Positions 25,558 through 34,305 of a DNA stretch of 64,000 nucleotides are shown one piece after another. Numbering within the stretch: position 1 is the first letter of the stretch; every line of letters starts with the position of its first letter. The DNA is taken from the NCBI GenBank assembly GCA_045596365.1, contig JAZOCE010000001.1, forward strand, positions 1-64,000, in the 5' to 3' direction. The DNA is from RGIG4079 sp045596365. Its GTDB lineage: Bacteria; Bacteroidota; Bacteroidia; Bacteroidales; Muribaculaceae. The translations under genes and the position numbers were made by a program. The notes below the pieces were generated by a model. The model made no database searches, was not told where the DNA came from, and saw only the letters and a program-made list of their open reading frames with translations.

Positions 25558-26943
25558 ATGGCACTTATAAAATCTATTTCGGGAATTCGTGGTACTATAG
25601 GTGGTGTACCGGGTGATGGTCTAAGTCCCCTCGATATCGTAAAATTTACAGCGGCATATGCCACTTTTATTAAATCTATTACGACAAAGAAAACTCGCTC
25701 AATTGTTGTTGGTCGTGATGCTCGTTTATCAGGAAAAATGGTAAATGATATTATTGTTGGTACACTAACTGGCATGGGCTTTGATGTAATAAATATTGGT
25801 CTTGCAACTACTCCGACAACTGAACTTGCAGTTGTGGCAGAAAATGCATGCGGTGGAATTATTATTACGGCATCACATAATCCCAAGCAGTGGAATGCAT
25901 TGAAACTTCTTAATGAAGATGGCGAATTCCTAAATGATGCTCAAGGACGAGAAGTGCTTCGCATTGCTGAGGCTGATGCTTTTGAATTTGTTCCGGTTGA
26001 TAATTTAGGTAATGAATATATTAATACAACCTATACACGTAAGCACATTGATAGTGTCTTGGCTTTGGAACTCGTCGATGTGAAAGCTATAGCTGATGCG
26101 AACTTTACTGTCGCAGTAGATGCTGTAAACTCCGTTGGCGGTGTTGCAATTCCAGAATTATTGAGATCGTTGGGCGTTCAAAATATTATAGAATTGAATT
26201 GTGATCCGACAGGTCGTTTTGCTCACACTCCAGAACCATTGCCTGAAAATCTTACACAAATTTCAGATTTAATGAAGTCGGGTATTGCAGATGTCGGTTT
26301 TGTTGTTGATCCCGATGTTGACCGTTTGGCAATTGTAATGGAAAATGGGGAAATGTTTGTTGAAGAATATACATTGGTTTCAATTGCCGATTATGTTTTG
26401 TCAAAAACACCTGGCGCAACTGTTTCTAATTTAAGTTCATCTCGTGCGTTAAGAGATATAACTTTAGCACATGAATGTGAATATTCAGCGTCGGCTGTTG
26501 GAGAAGTCAATGTTGTAACAAAAATGAAAGAAACAGGAGCTGTAATTGGTGGAGAAGGTAATGGTGGCGTTATTTATCCGGCATCTCACTATGGTCGTGA
26601 TGCTCTTGTTGGAGTCGCATTATTTTTGACATTACTTGCAAAGAGTGGTAAAAAAGTGTCGGAATTAAAAGCCGGATATCCTGCATATGCAATTGCTAAA
26701 ACAAAAATAGAATTGACACCATCTATTGATGTTGATATGATATTAAAAGCAGTGAAGGAAAAATTTGCATCGGAAAAAATAACAGATATCGATGGTGTGA
26801 AAATTGATTTTCCTGATAGTTGGGTACACTTGAGAAAATCTAATACAGAGCCAATTATTCGCATCTATTCAGAAGCGATGACAATGGATGAAGCAAAAAA
26901 ATTAGGTGAAGAAATTAAAGATGTTATAGCATCTTTAATATAA
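25558..26943 (+). CDS. glmM: Phosphoglucosamine mutase
   Basis: A 461-residue alpha-D-phosphohexomutase converting glucosamine-6-P to glucosamine-1-P for UDP-GlcNAc and thus wall and polysaccharide synthesis. The active-site serine is Ser106 in TASHNPKQW, the metal loop is DPDVDRLA, the sugar-binding loop is GEGNGGVIYP, and the C-terminal phosphate site is RKSNTEPIIRIYSE. The GlmM versus phosphomannomutase choice follows length, the TASHNPKQWNALK type of loop and Bacteroidales context; it is not proven. It precedes peptidoglycan-related genes after a strong terminator. Confidence 0.88.
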   Translation: MALIKSISGIRGTIGGVPGDGLSPLDIVKFTAAYATFIKSITTKKTRSIVVGRDARLSGKMVNDIIVGTLTGMGFDVINIGLATTPTTELAVVAENACGGIIITASHNPKQWNALKLLNEDGEFLNDAQGREVLRIAEADAFEFVPVDNLGNEYINTTYTRKHIDSVLALELVDVKAIADANFTVAVDAVNSVGGVAIPELLRSLGVQNIIELNCDPTGRFAHTPEPLPENLTQISDLMKSGIADVGFVVDPDVDRLAIVMENGEMFVEEYTLVSIADYVLSKTPGATVSNLSSSRALRDITLAHECEYSASAVGEVNVVTKMKETGAVIGGEGNGGVIYPASHYGRDALVGVALFLTLLAKSGKKVSELKAGYPAYAIAKTKIELTPSIDVDMILKAVKEKFASEKITDIDGVKIDFPDSWVHLRKSNTEPIIRIYSEAMTMDEAKKLGEEIKDVIASLI

Positions 26944-26957
26944 TGAATATTACATTA

Positions 26958-26998
26958 AAAAAGTGGTGTCAAGCTATTTTGCTTGACACCACTTTTTA
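26958..26998 (+). terminator. Terminator after glmM
   Basis: A 17-bp perfect stem: AAAAAGTGGTGTCAAGC (26958-26974) pairs with GCTTGACACCACTTTTT (26981-26997) around a 6-base loop, ending in T. Confidence 0.92.
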
Positions 26999-27021
26999 TT
27001 TAGATAAATGTATAACAACTC

Positions 27022-27053
27022 TTTGTCTATCTCAGGATAAATCATTAACTTTA
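27022..27053 (+). promoter_or_regulatory. Promoter of the muropeptide-processing operon
   Basis: TTTG (27022-27025), 20 bases, TAACTTTA (27046-27053): one mismatch to the consensus, ending 17 bases before the first ATG. Confidence 0.7.
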
Positions 27054-27070
27054 CACAATAACTTAATTTT

Positions 27071-28429
27071 ATGGTTATGAAATCGAAATGGTTTAATATA
27101 CTATTAATGCTTGAGATAATATTTCTATCTATATCGTGTGCATCAGAAGAAACGAGATATCCGGTTTGGTTGGAAAATGATGCAGAATTGGCAATACAAC
27201 AAAGAACTGTTTCAGATTTTTCATTGTCAATGTCACAAGCACAAGAGAATTTAGTTGAGCTATATCCTAATATTACTCAATCAGATATTAACAGATATAT
27301 AGAACAAAAGTATCTTGAGGTTAAAGTAATAGATGGTGAGAAACGTATGCACAGAAAATCTCCAGGTAATTTAAAGTTACTATGTCCTGAAATAAGAGGA
27401 GATTGGAATGGTCGTGGCTCTGATGCTACAACCAAGGAAATTTTATGGGTAGATTCTATTATTAAAAGTTCTAAAGGTGATGGCTCAGTATCCAATGAAA
27501 AGGTTGTGAAATACCGATTTGTCATTGATGTGCCTAAGCACGATTTTCTTATAGGTGATACATTAAGAGTGTGGATGCCTTTGCCTATTGAATCTGAAAG
27601 ACAACGCAATATTAAAATATTATCATCTATCCCACAAGAATATGAAGTGTCAACGGGTAAATCATTGCACAATACAATTTATTTTGAAACCCCAGTGCTA
27701 GAAACATTAGATTCTATTATACATTTTGAATATATTGGAGAGTATAACGTTGCTGCGCAATATTATTCACCAGAATATATTGAACAAAAGCTAAAACCAT
27801 ATGATGTAAGTTCGGAATTATATGTTAAATATACATCAATGGAGTTACCTCACATAATCAGATTAGATTCATTAGCTCGCAGTATAGTAGGTGATGAAAA
27901 ATCACCGTTTAAACAATCAGAATTGGTGTATGATTATATTATAAAAAAATATCCATGGGCTGGAGCTCGAGAATATAGTACAATAGAATGTATACCTCAA
28001 TATGTATTGGATGAGAATCATGGCGATTGCGGACAAGTTGCATTATTATATATTTCGTTAATGCGTACACTTGGTGTGCCTGCGCGATGGGAGAGTGGTT
28101 GGATGTTACATCCTGGACAAAAGAATCTGCATGATTGGGCTGAAGTTTACTTTGATGGTATAGGTTGGGTTGCTGTTGATCCTTCTTTTGGTAGATATAC
28201 AAATTCTCAAAATAAATTTATACAAAATTATTATTCAACAGGAATGGACCAATATCGTTTTGCAACTAATATAGGTATTTGTGGAGAATTGTACCCTCCT
28301 AAAAAGTATATTAGGAGTGAGACAATCGATTTTCAAGTAGGTGAGGTCGAATGCTCAAAAGGAAATTTATTTTATCCCGGATGGAGGAAACGTTTAGAAA
28401 TATTAGAAACAAAATATATTGACAAATAA
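27071..28429 (+). CDS. Transglutaminase-like lipoprotein
   Basis: A 452-residue exported protein. The signal peptide ends in lipobox SISC. A long N-terminal beta domain precedes a transglutaminase-core papain fold at about 285-390. The catalytic triad is visible: Cys320 in HGDCGQVA, His in NLHDWAEVY and Asp in AVDPSFG. Such domains in bacteria are usually thiol peptidases rather than crosslinkers. It is first of three genes, followed by an NlpC/P60 endopeptidase and a dipeptide epimerase, so a role in trimming wall-derived peptides is inferred. ATG 27077 is an equally possible start. Confidence 0.88.
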   Translation: MVMKSKWFNILLMLEIIFLSISCASEETRYPVWLENDAELAIQQRTVSDFSLSMSQAQENLVELYPNITQSDINRYIEQKYLEVKVIDGEKRMHRKSPGNLKLLCPEIRGDWNGRGSDATTKEILWVDSIIKSSKGDGSVSNEKVVKYRFVIDVPKHDFLIGDTLRVWMPLPIESERQRNIKILSSIPQEYEVSTGKSLHNTIYFETPVLETLDSIIHFEYIGEYNVAAQYYSPEYIEQKLKPYDVSSELYVKYTSMELPHIIRLDSLARSIVGDEKSPFKQSELVYDYIIKKYPWAGAREYSTIECIPQYVLDENHGDCGQVALLYISLMRTLGVPARWESGWMLHPGQKNLHDWAEVYFDGIGWVAVDPSFGRYTNSQNKFIQNYYSTGMDQYRFATNIGICGELYPPKKYIRSETIDFQVGEVECSKGNLFYPGWRKRLEILETKYIDK

Positions 28430-28433
28430 AAAT

Positions 28434-29603
28434 ATGTGTAAACTTAAATTTGTATTTGGAATTTTATTCCTTTTGCCTATTAGTGTTATAGCACAAGAAA
28501 ATGTAATTATTAATAAGATTAATGACGAAATAATAACATTCGTGAGACATAAATATGCACCGGATAGTCGTCAGGCAATATGGTCGGCATTTGCATATGA
28601 TACACCAGAGGGAATTGTTGTAAGAGGAAAAACTTCTGAGAGGAAAGCACATGAGGAATTTGCCATGCTGATGCAAAAAGAAAATATCAGTTATACTGAT
28701 AGTATTATTGAATACCCTACTGATAATTGGGGAATTGTGAGAATCTCCGTTGCTCATTTGAGATATAAACCGAGCCATTCAGCTGAAATTGTATCTCAAG
28801 CATTAATGGGTACCCCATTGCGATTGCTAGAAAAAGTAGGAGAGTGGTGGAGAGTGCAGTCACCTGATGGATATATTTCATATATAATTGGAAATTCTAT
28901 GGTTCGTAAAAATGCCGATGAAATGAGCACTTGGAAGCAGTCGAACCGTTTAATAGTTACATCGTTTGATCAAATAAAAGTATATGATAGTGAAAATGTA
29001 ACAACTGTGCGCAATATTGTAACTGATTTAGTAAATGGTTGTATTGTAAATGGAGTGATAACAACTAATTCTGAAAAAGTAAAAGTAACGCTTCCTGATG
29101 GTAGAAAAGGGTGGTTAAATACTAAAGATGTTAAAACTATTGAAGAATGGGCCAATCAGAAATTTGATTCACAAAAAATTCTAGACATTGCTTATTCAAT
29201 GATGGGAATCCCATATTTGTGGGGAGGGATGTCTACAAAATCTTTAGATTGTTCAGGTTTTGCTCGTGTATGTTATTTTTCAAATGGAATAATATTAATG
29301 CGCGATGCTTCTCAACAAGCTTTGACGGGGACGCGTATTGAGGCAAAAGAATGGGCTAATTGCCAAGCCGGGGATTTATTGTTTTTCGGTAATGCAAAAA
29401 CTCGTAAGGTGACGCATGTCGCAATATATGATAATAATGGGACCTATGTTCATGCATCGGGACGTGTAAAAAGAAATAGTGTTGATCCTAAATCAAAGGA
29501 ATATCTGACAACTCCATTCTTGCATGCAGTAAGAATTGATGGCAATGAAGGTACAATCGGAATAACACGTGTTTCAAATCACTCATGGTATTTTAATAAA
29601 TAA
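28434..29603 (+). CDS. SH3 and NlpC/P60 domain endopeptidase (YkfC-like)
   Basis: A 389-residue exported cell-wall peptidase. Signal peptide (MCKLKFVFGILF..., cleavage after VIAQ), two SH3b-like modules (about residues 95-155 and 165-225), and a C-terminal NlpC/P60 domain. The catalytic Cys is in SLDCSGFARV, the His in RKVTHVAIY and a third polar residue in YVHASG. YkfC-type enzymes cut gamma-D-Glu-diamino acid bonds in free wall peptides, releasing L-Ala-D-Glu. A TTG at 28419 would overlap the previous gene; ATG 28434 is preferred. The dipeptide epimerase for the predicted product is the next gene, 7 bases on. Confidence 0.9.
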   Translation: MCKLKFVFGILFLLPISVIAQENVIINKINDEIITFVRHKYAPDSRQAIWSAFAYDTPEGIVVRGKTSERKAHEEFAMLMQKENISYTDSIIEYPTDNWGIVRISVAHLRYKPSHSAEIVSQALMGTPLRLLEKVGEWWRVQSPDGYISYIIGNSMVRKNADEMSTWKQSNRLIVTSFDQIKVYDSENVTTVRNIVTDLVNGCIVNGVITTNSEKVKVTLPDGRKGWLNTKDVKTIEEWANQKFDSQKILDIAYSMMGIPYLWGGMSTKSLDCSGFARVCYFSNGIILMRDASQQALTGTRIEAKEWANCQAGDLLFFGNAKTRKVTHVAIYDNNGTYVHASGRVKRNSVDPKSKEYLTTPFLHAVRIDGNEGTIGITRVSNHSWYFNK

Positions 29604-29610
29604 AACATAT

Positions 29611-30738
29611 ATGGATCGTAGAAAATTTCTTCGTAATACAGGTTTAGGAATGCTTGCGTTGGCATCTCCAATTTCATTTTCTTCATGTGGAGAACCTACA
29701 CGCAAGGTTGCAAAATCAGGTAAGTTAAATTTGTCATTTGAGTCATATGAATTGAAGTTAAGACATTCATTTAATTTGGCAAAATACAGCAGAACCACTA
29801 CACCAGGAGTGCAAGTTCGGCTTGAATATGATGGAATTATAGGCTATGGAGAAGCTTCAATGCCACCATACTTAGGGGAAAGTGTTGAAAGTGTTACAAA
29901 ATTTTTATCACAACTTGATCTGTCGCAATTTAATGATCCTTTCAGGATAGAAGACATCCATGATTATATGGATAAAGTAGCACCTGATAATAGGGCTGCA
30001 AAAGCATCAGTTGATATTGCATTGCATGATTTATTAGGGAAAATAATGGAGCAACCATGGTATAAAATATGGGGTTTGAACCCAGAAAATGCTCCGGATA
30101 CATCATTTACTATCGGCATCGATAAGGCAGATATAGTTCGCAAAAAAGTCGATGAAGCGGAGCCATACAATGTTTTGAAAGTAAAGATGGGGTTAGATAA
30201 TGACAAGGAACTTGTTGATATAATTCGCTCAAAGACAAATCGACCTATATGTGTTGATGCTAATCAAGGATGGAACGACAAAGAGAAAGCATTGGAAATG
30301 TGTCACTGGTTAAGTGAAAGAAATTGCTTGTTTGTTGAGCAACCTATGCCCAAGGAAATGATTGACGAAACAGCATGGTTAAGAGAACGTAGCCCACTCC
30401 CAATTATAGCTGACGAGTTTTTACAAAGGCTCCCTGATGTTATGCGAGCCGCTCAAGCATATGACGGTATAAATATAAAATTAATGAAAAGTACCGGTAT
30501 GCATGAAGCATATAAAATGGCTGTTTTAGCTAAGTCAATGGGTATGAAGGTTATGCTTGGATGCATGACTGAAACTTCATGTGCTGTGAGTGCGGCGTCT
30601 CAACTTGCACCAATGGTTGATTGGGCAGATCTGGATGGTAATTTGCTTATCGCAAATGATATTTTTGACGGTATGAAGATTGTAAATGGAAAGGTAACAA
30701 TTCCGGAACGTCCGGGAATTGGTGTTATTCCACTATAA
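29611..30738 (+). CDS. Exported L-Ala-D/L-Glu dipeptide epimerase (enolase superfamily)
   Basis: A 375-residue muconate-lactonizing-type enolase-superfamily enzyme. The catalytic KxK is in VLKVKMG and the metal ligands are Asp in CVDANQGW, Glu in FVEQPMP and Asp in IADEFL. The partner lysine is in INIKLMKSTG. Genomic context after a YkfC-like endopeptidase points to epimerisation of L-Ala-D-Glu. The N-terminus DRRKFLRNTG is a twin-arginine signal ending in a lipobox-like SFSSC, so the folded enzyme seems to be exported by Tat and perhaps lipidated, unlike cytosolic E. coli YcjG. Start ATG 29611 is chosen because an earlier in-frame GTG (29569) would bury the signal. Confidence 0.88.
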   Translation: MDRRKFLRNTGLGMLALASPISFSSCGEPTRKVAKSGKLNLSFESYELKLRHSFNLAKYSRTTTPGVQVRLEYDGIIGYGEASMPPYLGESVESVTKFLSQLDLSQFNDPFRIEDIHDYMDKVAPDNRAAKASVDIALHDLLGKIMEQPWYKIWGLNPENAPDTSFTIGIDKADIVRKKVDEAEPYNVLKVKMGLDNDKELVDIIRSKTNRPICVDANQGWNDKEKALEMCHWLSERNCLFVEQPMPKEMIDETAWLRERSPLPIIADEFLQRLPDVMRAAQAYDGINIKLMKSTGMHEAYKMAVLAKSMGMKVMLGCMTETSCAVSAASQLAPMVDWADLDGNLLIANDIFDGMKIVNGKVTIPERPGIGVIPL

Positions 30739-30761
30739 ATCCCAATTAAATAAAATAGATA

Positions 30762-30793
30762 TTTGTCAAAGTGAAAATTTTTTGCTAAATTTG
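30762..30793 (+). promoter_or_regulatory. Promoter of rpmH
   Basis: TTTG (30762-30765), 20 bases, TAAATTTG (30786-30793): an exact consensus match, 44 bases before the ATG. Confidence 0.85.
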
Positions 30794-30837
30794 CACTCCG
30801 AATTGTAATAGAAAATAAACAAAAATAAATAACGGCA

Positions 30838-30993
30838 ATGAAAAGAACATTTCAACCTTCAAACAGAAAAAGAGTAAACAAACACGGTTTCCGTGAAAGA
30901 ATGTCAACACCTGATGGACGTAAAGTATTAGCTCGCCGTCGCGCAAAAGGTCGCGCTCGCTTGACTGTATCTGATTCAATCGGTGGTAAGTAA
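30838..30993 (+). CDS. rpmH: 50S ribosomal protein L34
   Basis: A 51-residue, very basic protein: MKRTFQPSNRKRVNKHGFRE, then RMSTPDGRKVLARRRAKGR and the tail SIGGK. This is the classic L34 sequence (KRTFQPS start, HGFR, GR.vL..RR.KGR), with a C-terminal tail slightly longer than in E. coli (46 residues). It lies in the large ribosomal subunit. It has its own consensus promoter and a long terminator, so it is a single-gene unit. Neither dnaA nor rnpA is next to it, unlike in many other bacteria. Confidence 0.97.
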   Translation: MKRTFQPSNRKRVNKHGFRERMSTPDGRKVLARRRAKGRARLTVSDSIGGK

Positions 30994-31013
30994 GAAATTA
31001 TAACCAATTAGGT

Positions 31014-31056
31014 AATAAAAGAATAGGTCGCTTTATTGGCGACCTATTCTTTTATT
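31014..31056. terminator. Long bidirectional terminator between rpmH and the polysaccharide locus
   Basis: An 18-bp perfect stem, AATAAAAGAATAGGTCGC (31014-31031) with GCGACCTATTCTTTTATT (31039-31056), around a 7-base loop. A-rich left and T-rich right ends let it work for rpmH and for the convergent polysaccharide operon. Confidence 0.93.
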
Positions 31057-31108
31057 ATAACATTAATTCAATATCTTTTATATCAACTCACTATAATAAT
31101 CTGATATG

Positions 31109-32086
31109 CTAATTTTTGTGACTTAGTGGTGACCGCTTTGAAATAAAATATATAATGCTTAATAACATTATAATAATTATTACATAGCTCCATTTATAGA
31201 CTTCCGGTATAAAAAAGTATAATATATTAATTATAAGTTGTGTTGTACAATACCCTATTGATACTTTGTGGTGTGGAATCCTCCATTGATTGGCAAATAC
31301 TTGATATAAATGATGTCTGTGGGGGAGAAATATATTTTCGCCCATAAACAAACGTTGAAAAATTGTGTATACAGAATCAATACCATATACAATAAAAAAA
31401 ACAATTATGGTAGCATCATTTCTAACGAGTATTAACTCAACAGATAAAAACAATAAAAAGAATCCCATTACAATGGAGCCAATATCACCGGCAAAACATA
31501 ACGCTTTTTTTCTGAAATTGTAGAAGGTAAAAATTAATGTTGCAATGAGCAGAGATACTATGAATTCAACAGGAATTCCAGGCGTTTCTATATAGCAATA
31601 AAAAAGAGTACAAAGTGTTACTATAGAATATCCTGCTGTAATCCCATTAATCCCATCCATGAAATTATAAGCATTAATAAAACCAACTCCTCCTATTAAA
31701 ACAAGGATGTAAATATCTATGTATCCATGCTCAAGAATAAAGTAGAATGTAATGGCTACAGCTATAACATGGCAAACCAAACGCATAAGCGGGGGTAAAT
31801 CCTTTATATCATCCCAAAAACTCAAAATTGCTAATCCTAATGCTATATTCATCATTGTACAAAAGTGAGGGATGGGCGGTCCTTGTTGCCATACAGAATA
31901 CCATATCCAAAATATTATAGCAGAGATAATAAAAATGATACCTCCCCCTGTAAGTTGGTAATCTTTGTGGGATGATCTGTGTGTTACGTTATCTCCAATT
32001 TTGTAATAACGTGCTATGCGAAAATATATTAATTCACATAACAGCAAAATAGCAAAGAGAATAATATAAAAAATAAGTGTGTTCAT
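31109..32086 (-). CDS. WecA/MraY-type polyprenyl-phosphate sugar-phosphate transferase
   Basis: A 325-residue polytopic protein with about ten membrane segments. Family motifs are SHKDYQLTGGG after the first segment, FWDDIKDLPP (the aspartate motif), NAYNFMDGINGITAG (the NxxNxxDGxxG site), GDIGSIVMGF, and HRHHLYQ near the C-terminus. The family transfers GlcNAc-1-P or a similar sugar-1-P onto undecaprenyl phosphate, starting a glycan on the lipid carrier. It is the last gene of the polysaccharide operon, 39 bases downstream of fcl. A second, unrelated initiating transferase lies in the same locus (38849-39466). Confidence 0.9.
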   Translation of the reverse strand: MNTLIFYIILFAILLLCELIYFRIARYYKIGDNVTHRSSHKDYQLTGGGIIFIISAIIFWIWYSVWQQGPPIPHFCTMMNIALGLAILSFWDDIKDLPPLMRLVCHVIAVAITFYFILEHGYIDIYILVLIGGVGFINAYNFMDGINGITAGYSIVTLCTLFYCYIETPGIPVEFIVSLLIATLIFTFYNFRKKALCFAGDIGSIVMGFFLLFLSVELILVRNDATIIVFFIVYGIDSVYTIFQRLFMGENIFLPHRHHLYQVFANQWRIPHHKVSIGYCTTQLIINILYFFIPEVYKWSYVIIIIMLLSIIYFISKRSPLSHKN

Positions 32087-32124
32087 TAGTTTTTTTTAAT
32101 TGTGTATATTATACTGGCATGTTG

Positions 32125-33195
32125 TTATTGACTAAGATACCATGAATATAATCGGTGTATCCCATCTGTTATATCTACGGTGTGTTTCCAACCGAGCGAG
32201 TGCAACTTAGTTACGTCACAGAGTTTTCTCATCGTACCATTGGGCTTTGTTTGGTCCCAATGTATTTCTCCGTTATACTTGATTTCTCTCTTTATAATAT
32301 ATGCTAAATCTCTAATACTGATTTCTTTTCCGGTACCAATATTAATATGGCAATTTCTTATTTCTGTATTATCTCCTTTTAAATCAGCAAATGACACGTT
32401 TTCAAGTATGTGTACAGACGCATCTGCCATATCTTCACTCCAAAGGAATTCTCTTAGAGGAGTACCTGTTCCCCAAAGAACAAGTCGATCTTTATATATT
32501 CCATACTTTTCTAATGTGGAATGTATATCCTTTAATGTGGCATTGCCATCAACGCCATTTATGGGCATATTATTGAAATCAGATTTTATTGCATCAATAT
32601 TTTCTTCCATTAGAAGTTTTGCAAGGTGCATTTTGCGAATCATTGCGGGTAACACATGGCTACGCTCCAAGTTAAAATTATCGCGAGGTCCATATAGGTT
32701 GGTAGGCATTACAGCAATATAGTCAGTACCATACTGAATATTGAAACTTTCACACATTTTCAGACCAGCGATTTTGGCAATTGCATAAGGCTCATTGGTA
32801 TATTCAAGCGGAGATTTAAGCAATTCATCTTCTTTTATTGGTTGAATTGCTTCTCTGGGATATATGCATGTGCTACCAAGAAATAAAAGTTTCTTTACAT
32901 TATGTCTAAAGCTTTCGCCAATAACATTTTGCTGAATTTGTAGATTTTTGTATATAAAATCAGCACGATAGATATTATTAGCCATTATACCTCCCACATG
33001 TGCGGCAGCAAGAATCACATATTCTGGCTGTTCTTTGTCAAAAAATTCACGTACAGCTACTCCATCAAGTAGGTCTAATTCCGTATGTGTACGACCAATT
33101 AGGTTGGTGTAACCGCGCTTTTGTAAATTATTCCATATAGCAGATCCTACAAGACCACGATGCCCTGCTACATATATTTTTGATTTTTTATTCAT
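32125..33195 (-). CDS. fcl: GDP-L-fucose synthase
   Basis: A 356-residue short-chain dehydrogenase/reductase that epimerises and reduces GDP-4-keto-6-deoxymannose to GDP-L-fucose. The NAD(P) loop is VAGHRGLVGSAI, then AAHVGGIMAN, LGSTCIYPREA (catalytic Ser) and YAIAKIAGLK (YxxxK). PTNLYGPRDNF and LWGTGTPLREFLW follow. Members of about 310-320 residues are common; this longer version carries about 40 extra residues around 185-225 (ENIDAIKSDFNNMPINGVDG), a type seen in Bacteroidota. Start ATG 33195 matches the family N-terminus; a longer frame from 33330 would run into gmd. It is 4 bases from gmd. Confidence 0.95.
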   Translation of the reverse strand: MNKKSKIYVAGHRGLVGSAIWNNLQKRGYTNLIGRTHTELDLLDGVAVREFFDKEQPEYVILAAAHVGGIMANNIYRADFIYKNLQIQQNVIGESFRHNVKKLLFLGSTCIYPREAIQPIKEDELLKSPLEYTNEPYAIAKIAGLKMCESFNIQYGTDYIAVMPTNLYGPRDNFNLERSHVLPAMIRKMHLAKLLMEENIDAIKSDFNNMPINGVDGNATLKDIHSTLEKYGIYKDRLVLWGTGTPLREFLWSEDMADASVHILENVSFADLKGDNTEIRNCHINIGTGKEISIRDLAYIIKREIKYNGEIHWDQTKPNGTMRKLCDVTKLHSLGWKHTVDITDGIHRLYSWYLSQ

Positions 33196-33199
33196 TGTA

Positions 33200-34273
33200 T
33201 TATTTTTGATTCTTGATAAGTTCAAGATCGGCATCAACCATGATTTTAATAAGTTCTTGGAATGATGTTTTGCGTGGATTCCAGCCGAGTCGTTCTTTTG
33301 CTTTAGTTGGATCGCCAAGTAATTGCTCAACTTCAGCGGGACGGAAATATTTTGGATCTACTTCTACAAGTATCTTTCCGGTTGCTTCATCTATTCCTTT
33401 TTCTTCGAGACCTTCTCCCTCCCAGCGTAGTGAAATACCTGCATGTTTAAATGCTAATGTGGTGAATTCTCTTACGGTGTGATATTCACCTGTCGCGATA
33501 ACATAGTCTTCAGGTTCTTCTTGCTGCATTATGAGCCACATACATTCAACATAGTCTCGAGCGTATCCCCAATCGCGTAGAGCATTCAAATTGCCAAGAT
33601 AGAGTTTGTCTTGTAAGCCATTAACAATGCGAGCGGCCGCAAGAGTAATTTTTCGTGTAACAAATGTTTCTCCACGGCGTTCACTTTCGTGGTTAAAGAG
33701 TATCCCATTTACTGCATACATTCCGTAGCTTTCGCGATAGTTTTTTGTAATCCAAAAACCATATAGTTTGGCACATGCATAAGGGCTGCGTGGATAGAAC
33801 GGCGTTTTCTCACTTTGAGGCACTTCCTGAACTTTACCATATAATTCCGATGTGCTTGCTTGATAAATGCGAGTGCGTTTTTCCATTTTTAGAATGCGCA
33901 CAGCTTCTAATAGACGGAGTGTCCCAACAGCGTCTGTTTCAGCTGTGTACTCCGGTACATCAAATGAGACCTTTACATGGCTTTGCGCTGCAAGATTATA
34001 AATTTCAGTGGGTTGTACCTCTTGAATAATGCGAATTAGAGAACTTGAATCGGTCATATCTCCGTAGTGAAGATTTATCAATCGGCGACGTTTCATGTCT
34101 CTTACCCATTCATCTAAATAAAGGTGTTCGATGCGTCCGGTATTAAAAGAAGAACTACGACGAATAATTCCATGTACTTCATATCCTTTTTCAAGTAGAA
34201 ATTCAGCAAGGAAAGAGCCATCTTGTCCGGTAATACCTGTAATAAGTGCTATCTTATTATTATGTTGTTCCAT
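33200..34273 (-). CDS. gmd: GDP-mannose 4,6-dehydratase
   Basis: A 357-residue SDR enzyme making GDP-4-keto-6-deoxy-D-mannose from GDP-mannose. The Rossmann loop is ITGITGQDGSFLAEFLLEKGYEVHG, followed by RRSSSFNTGRIEHLY, the catalytic STSELYG with YACAK (YxxxK), FNHESERRGETFVTRKI and RDWGYARDYVECMW. Together with fcl it supplies GDP-fucose. The gene is visibly richer in G+C than the glycosyltransferase genes (26 of 60 at 33541-33600 by hand count), as conserved precursor genes in such loci often are. No manA/manC is in the window, so GDP-mannose comes from elsewhere. Confidence 0.97.
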   Translation of the reverse strand: MEQHNNKIALITGITGQDGSFLAEFLLEKGYEVHGIIRRSSSFNTGRIEHLYLDEWVRDMKRRRLINLHYGDMTDSSSLIRIIQEVQPTEIYNLAAQSHVKVSFDVPEYTAETDAVGTLRLLEAVRILKMEKRTRIYQASTSELYGKVQEVPQSEKTPFYPRSPYACAKLYGFWITKNYRESYGMYAVNGILFNHESERRGETFVTRKITLAAARIVNGLQDKLYLGNLNALRDWGYARDYVECMWLIMQQEEPEDYVIATGEYHTVREFTTLAFKHAGISLRWEGEGLEEKGIDEATGKILVEVDPKYFRPAEVEQLLGDPTKAKERLGWNPRKTSFQELIKIMVDADLELIKNQK

Positions 34274-34305
34274 TAGAATATGAATATGTTATATTTATAA
34301 TAACT

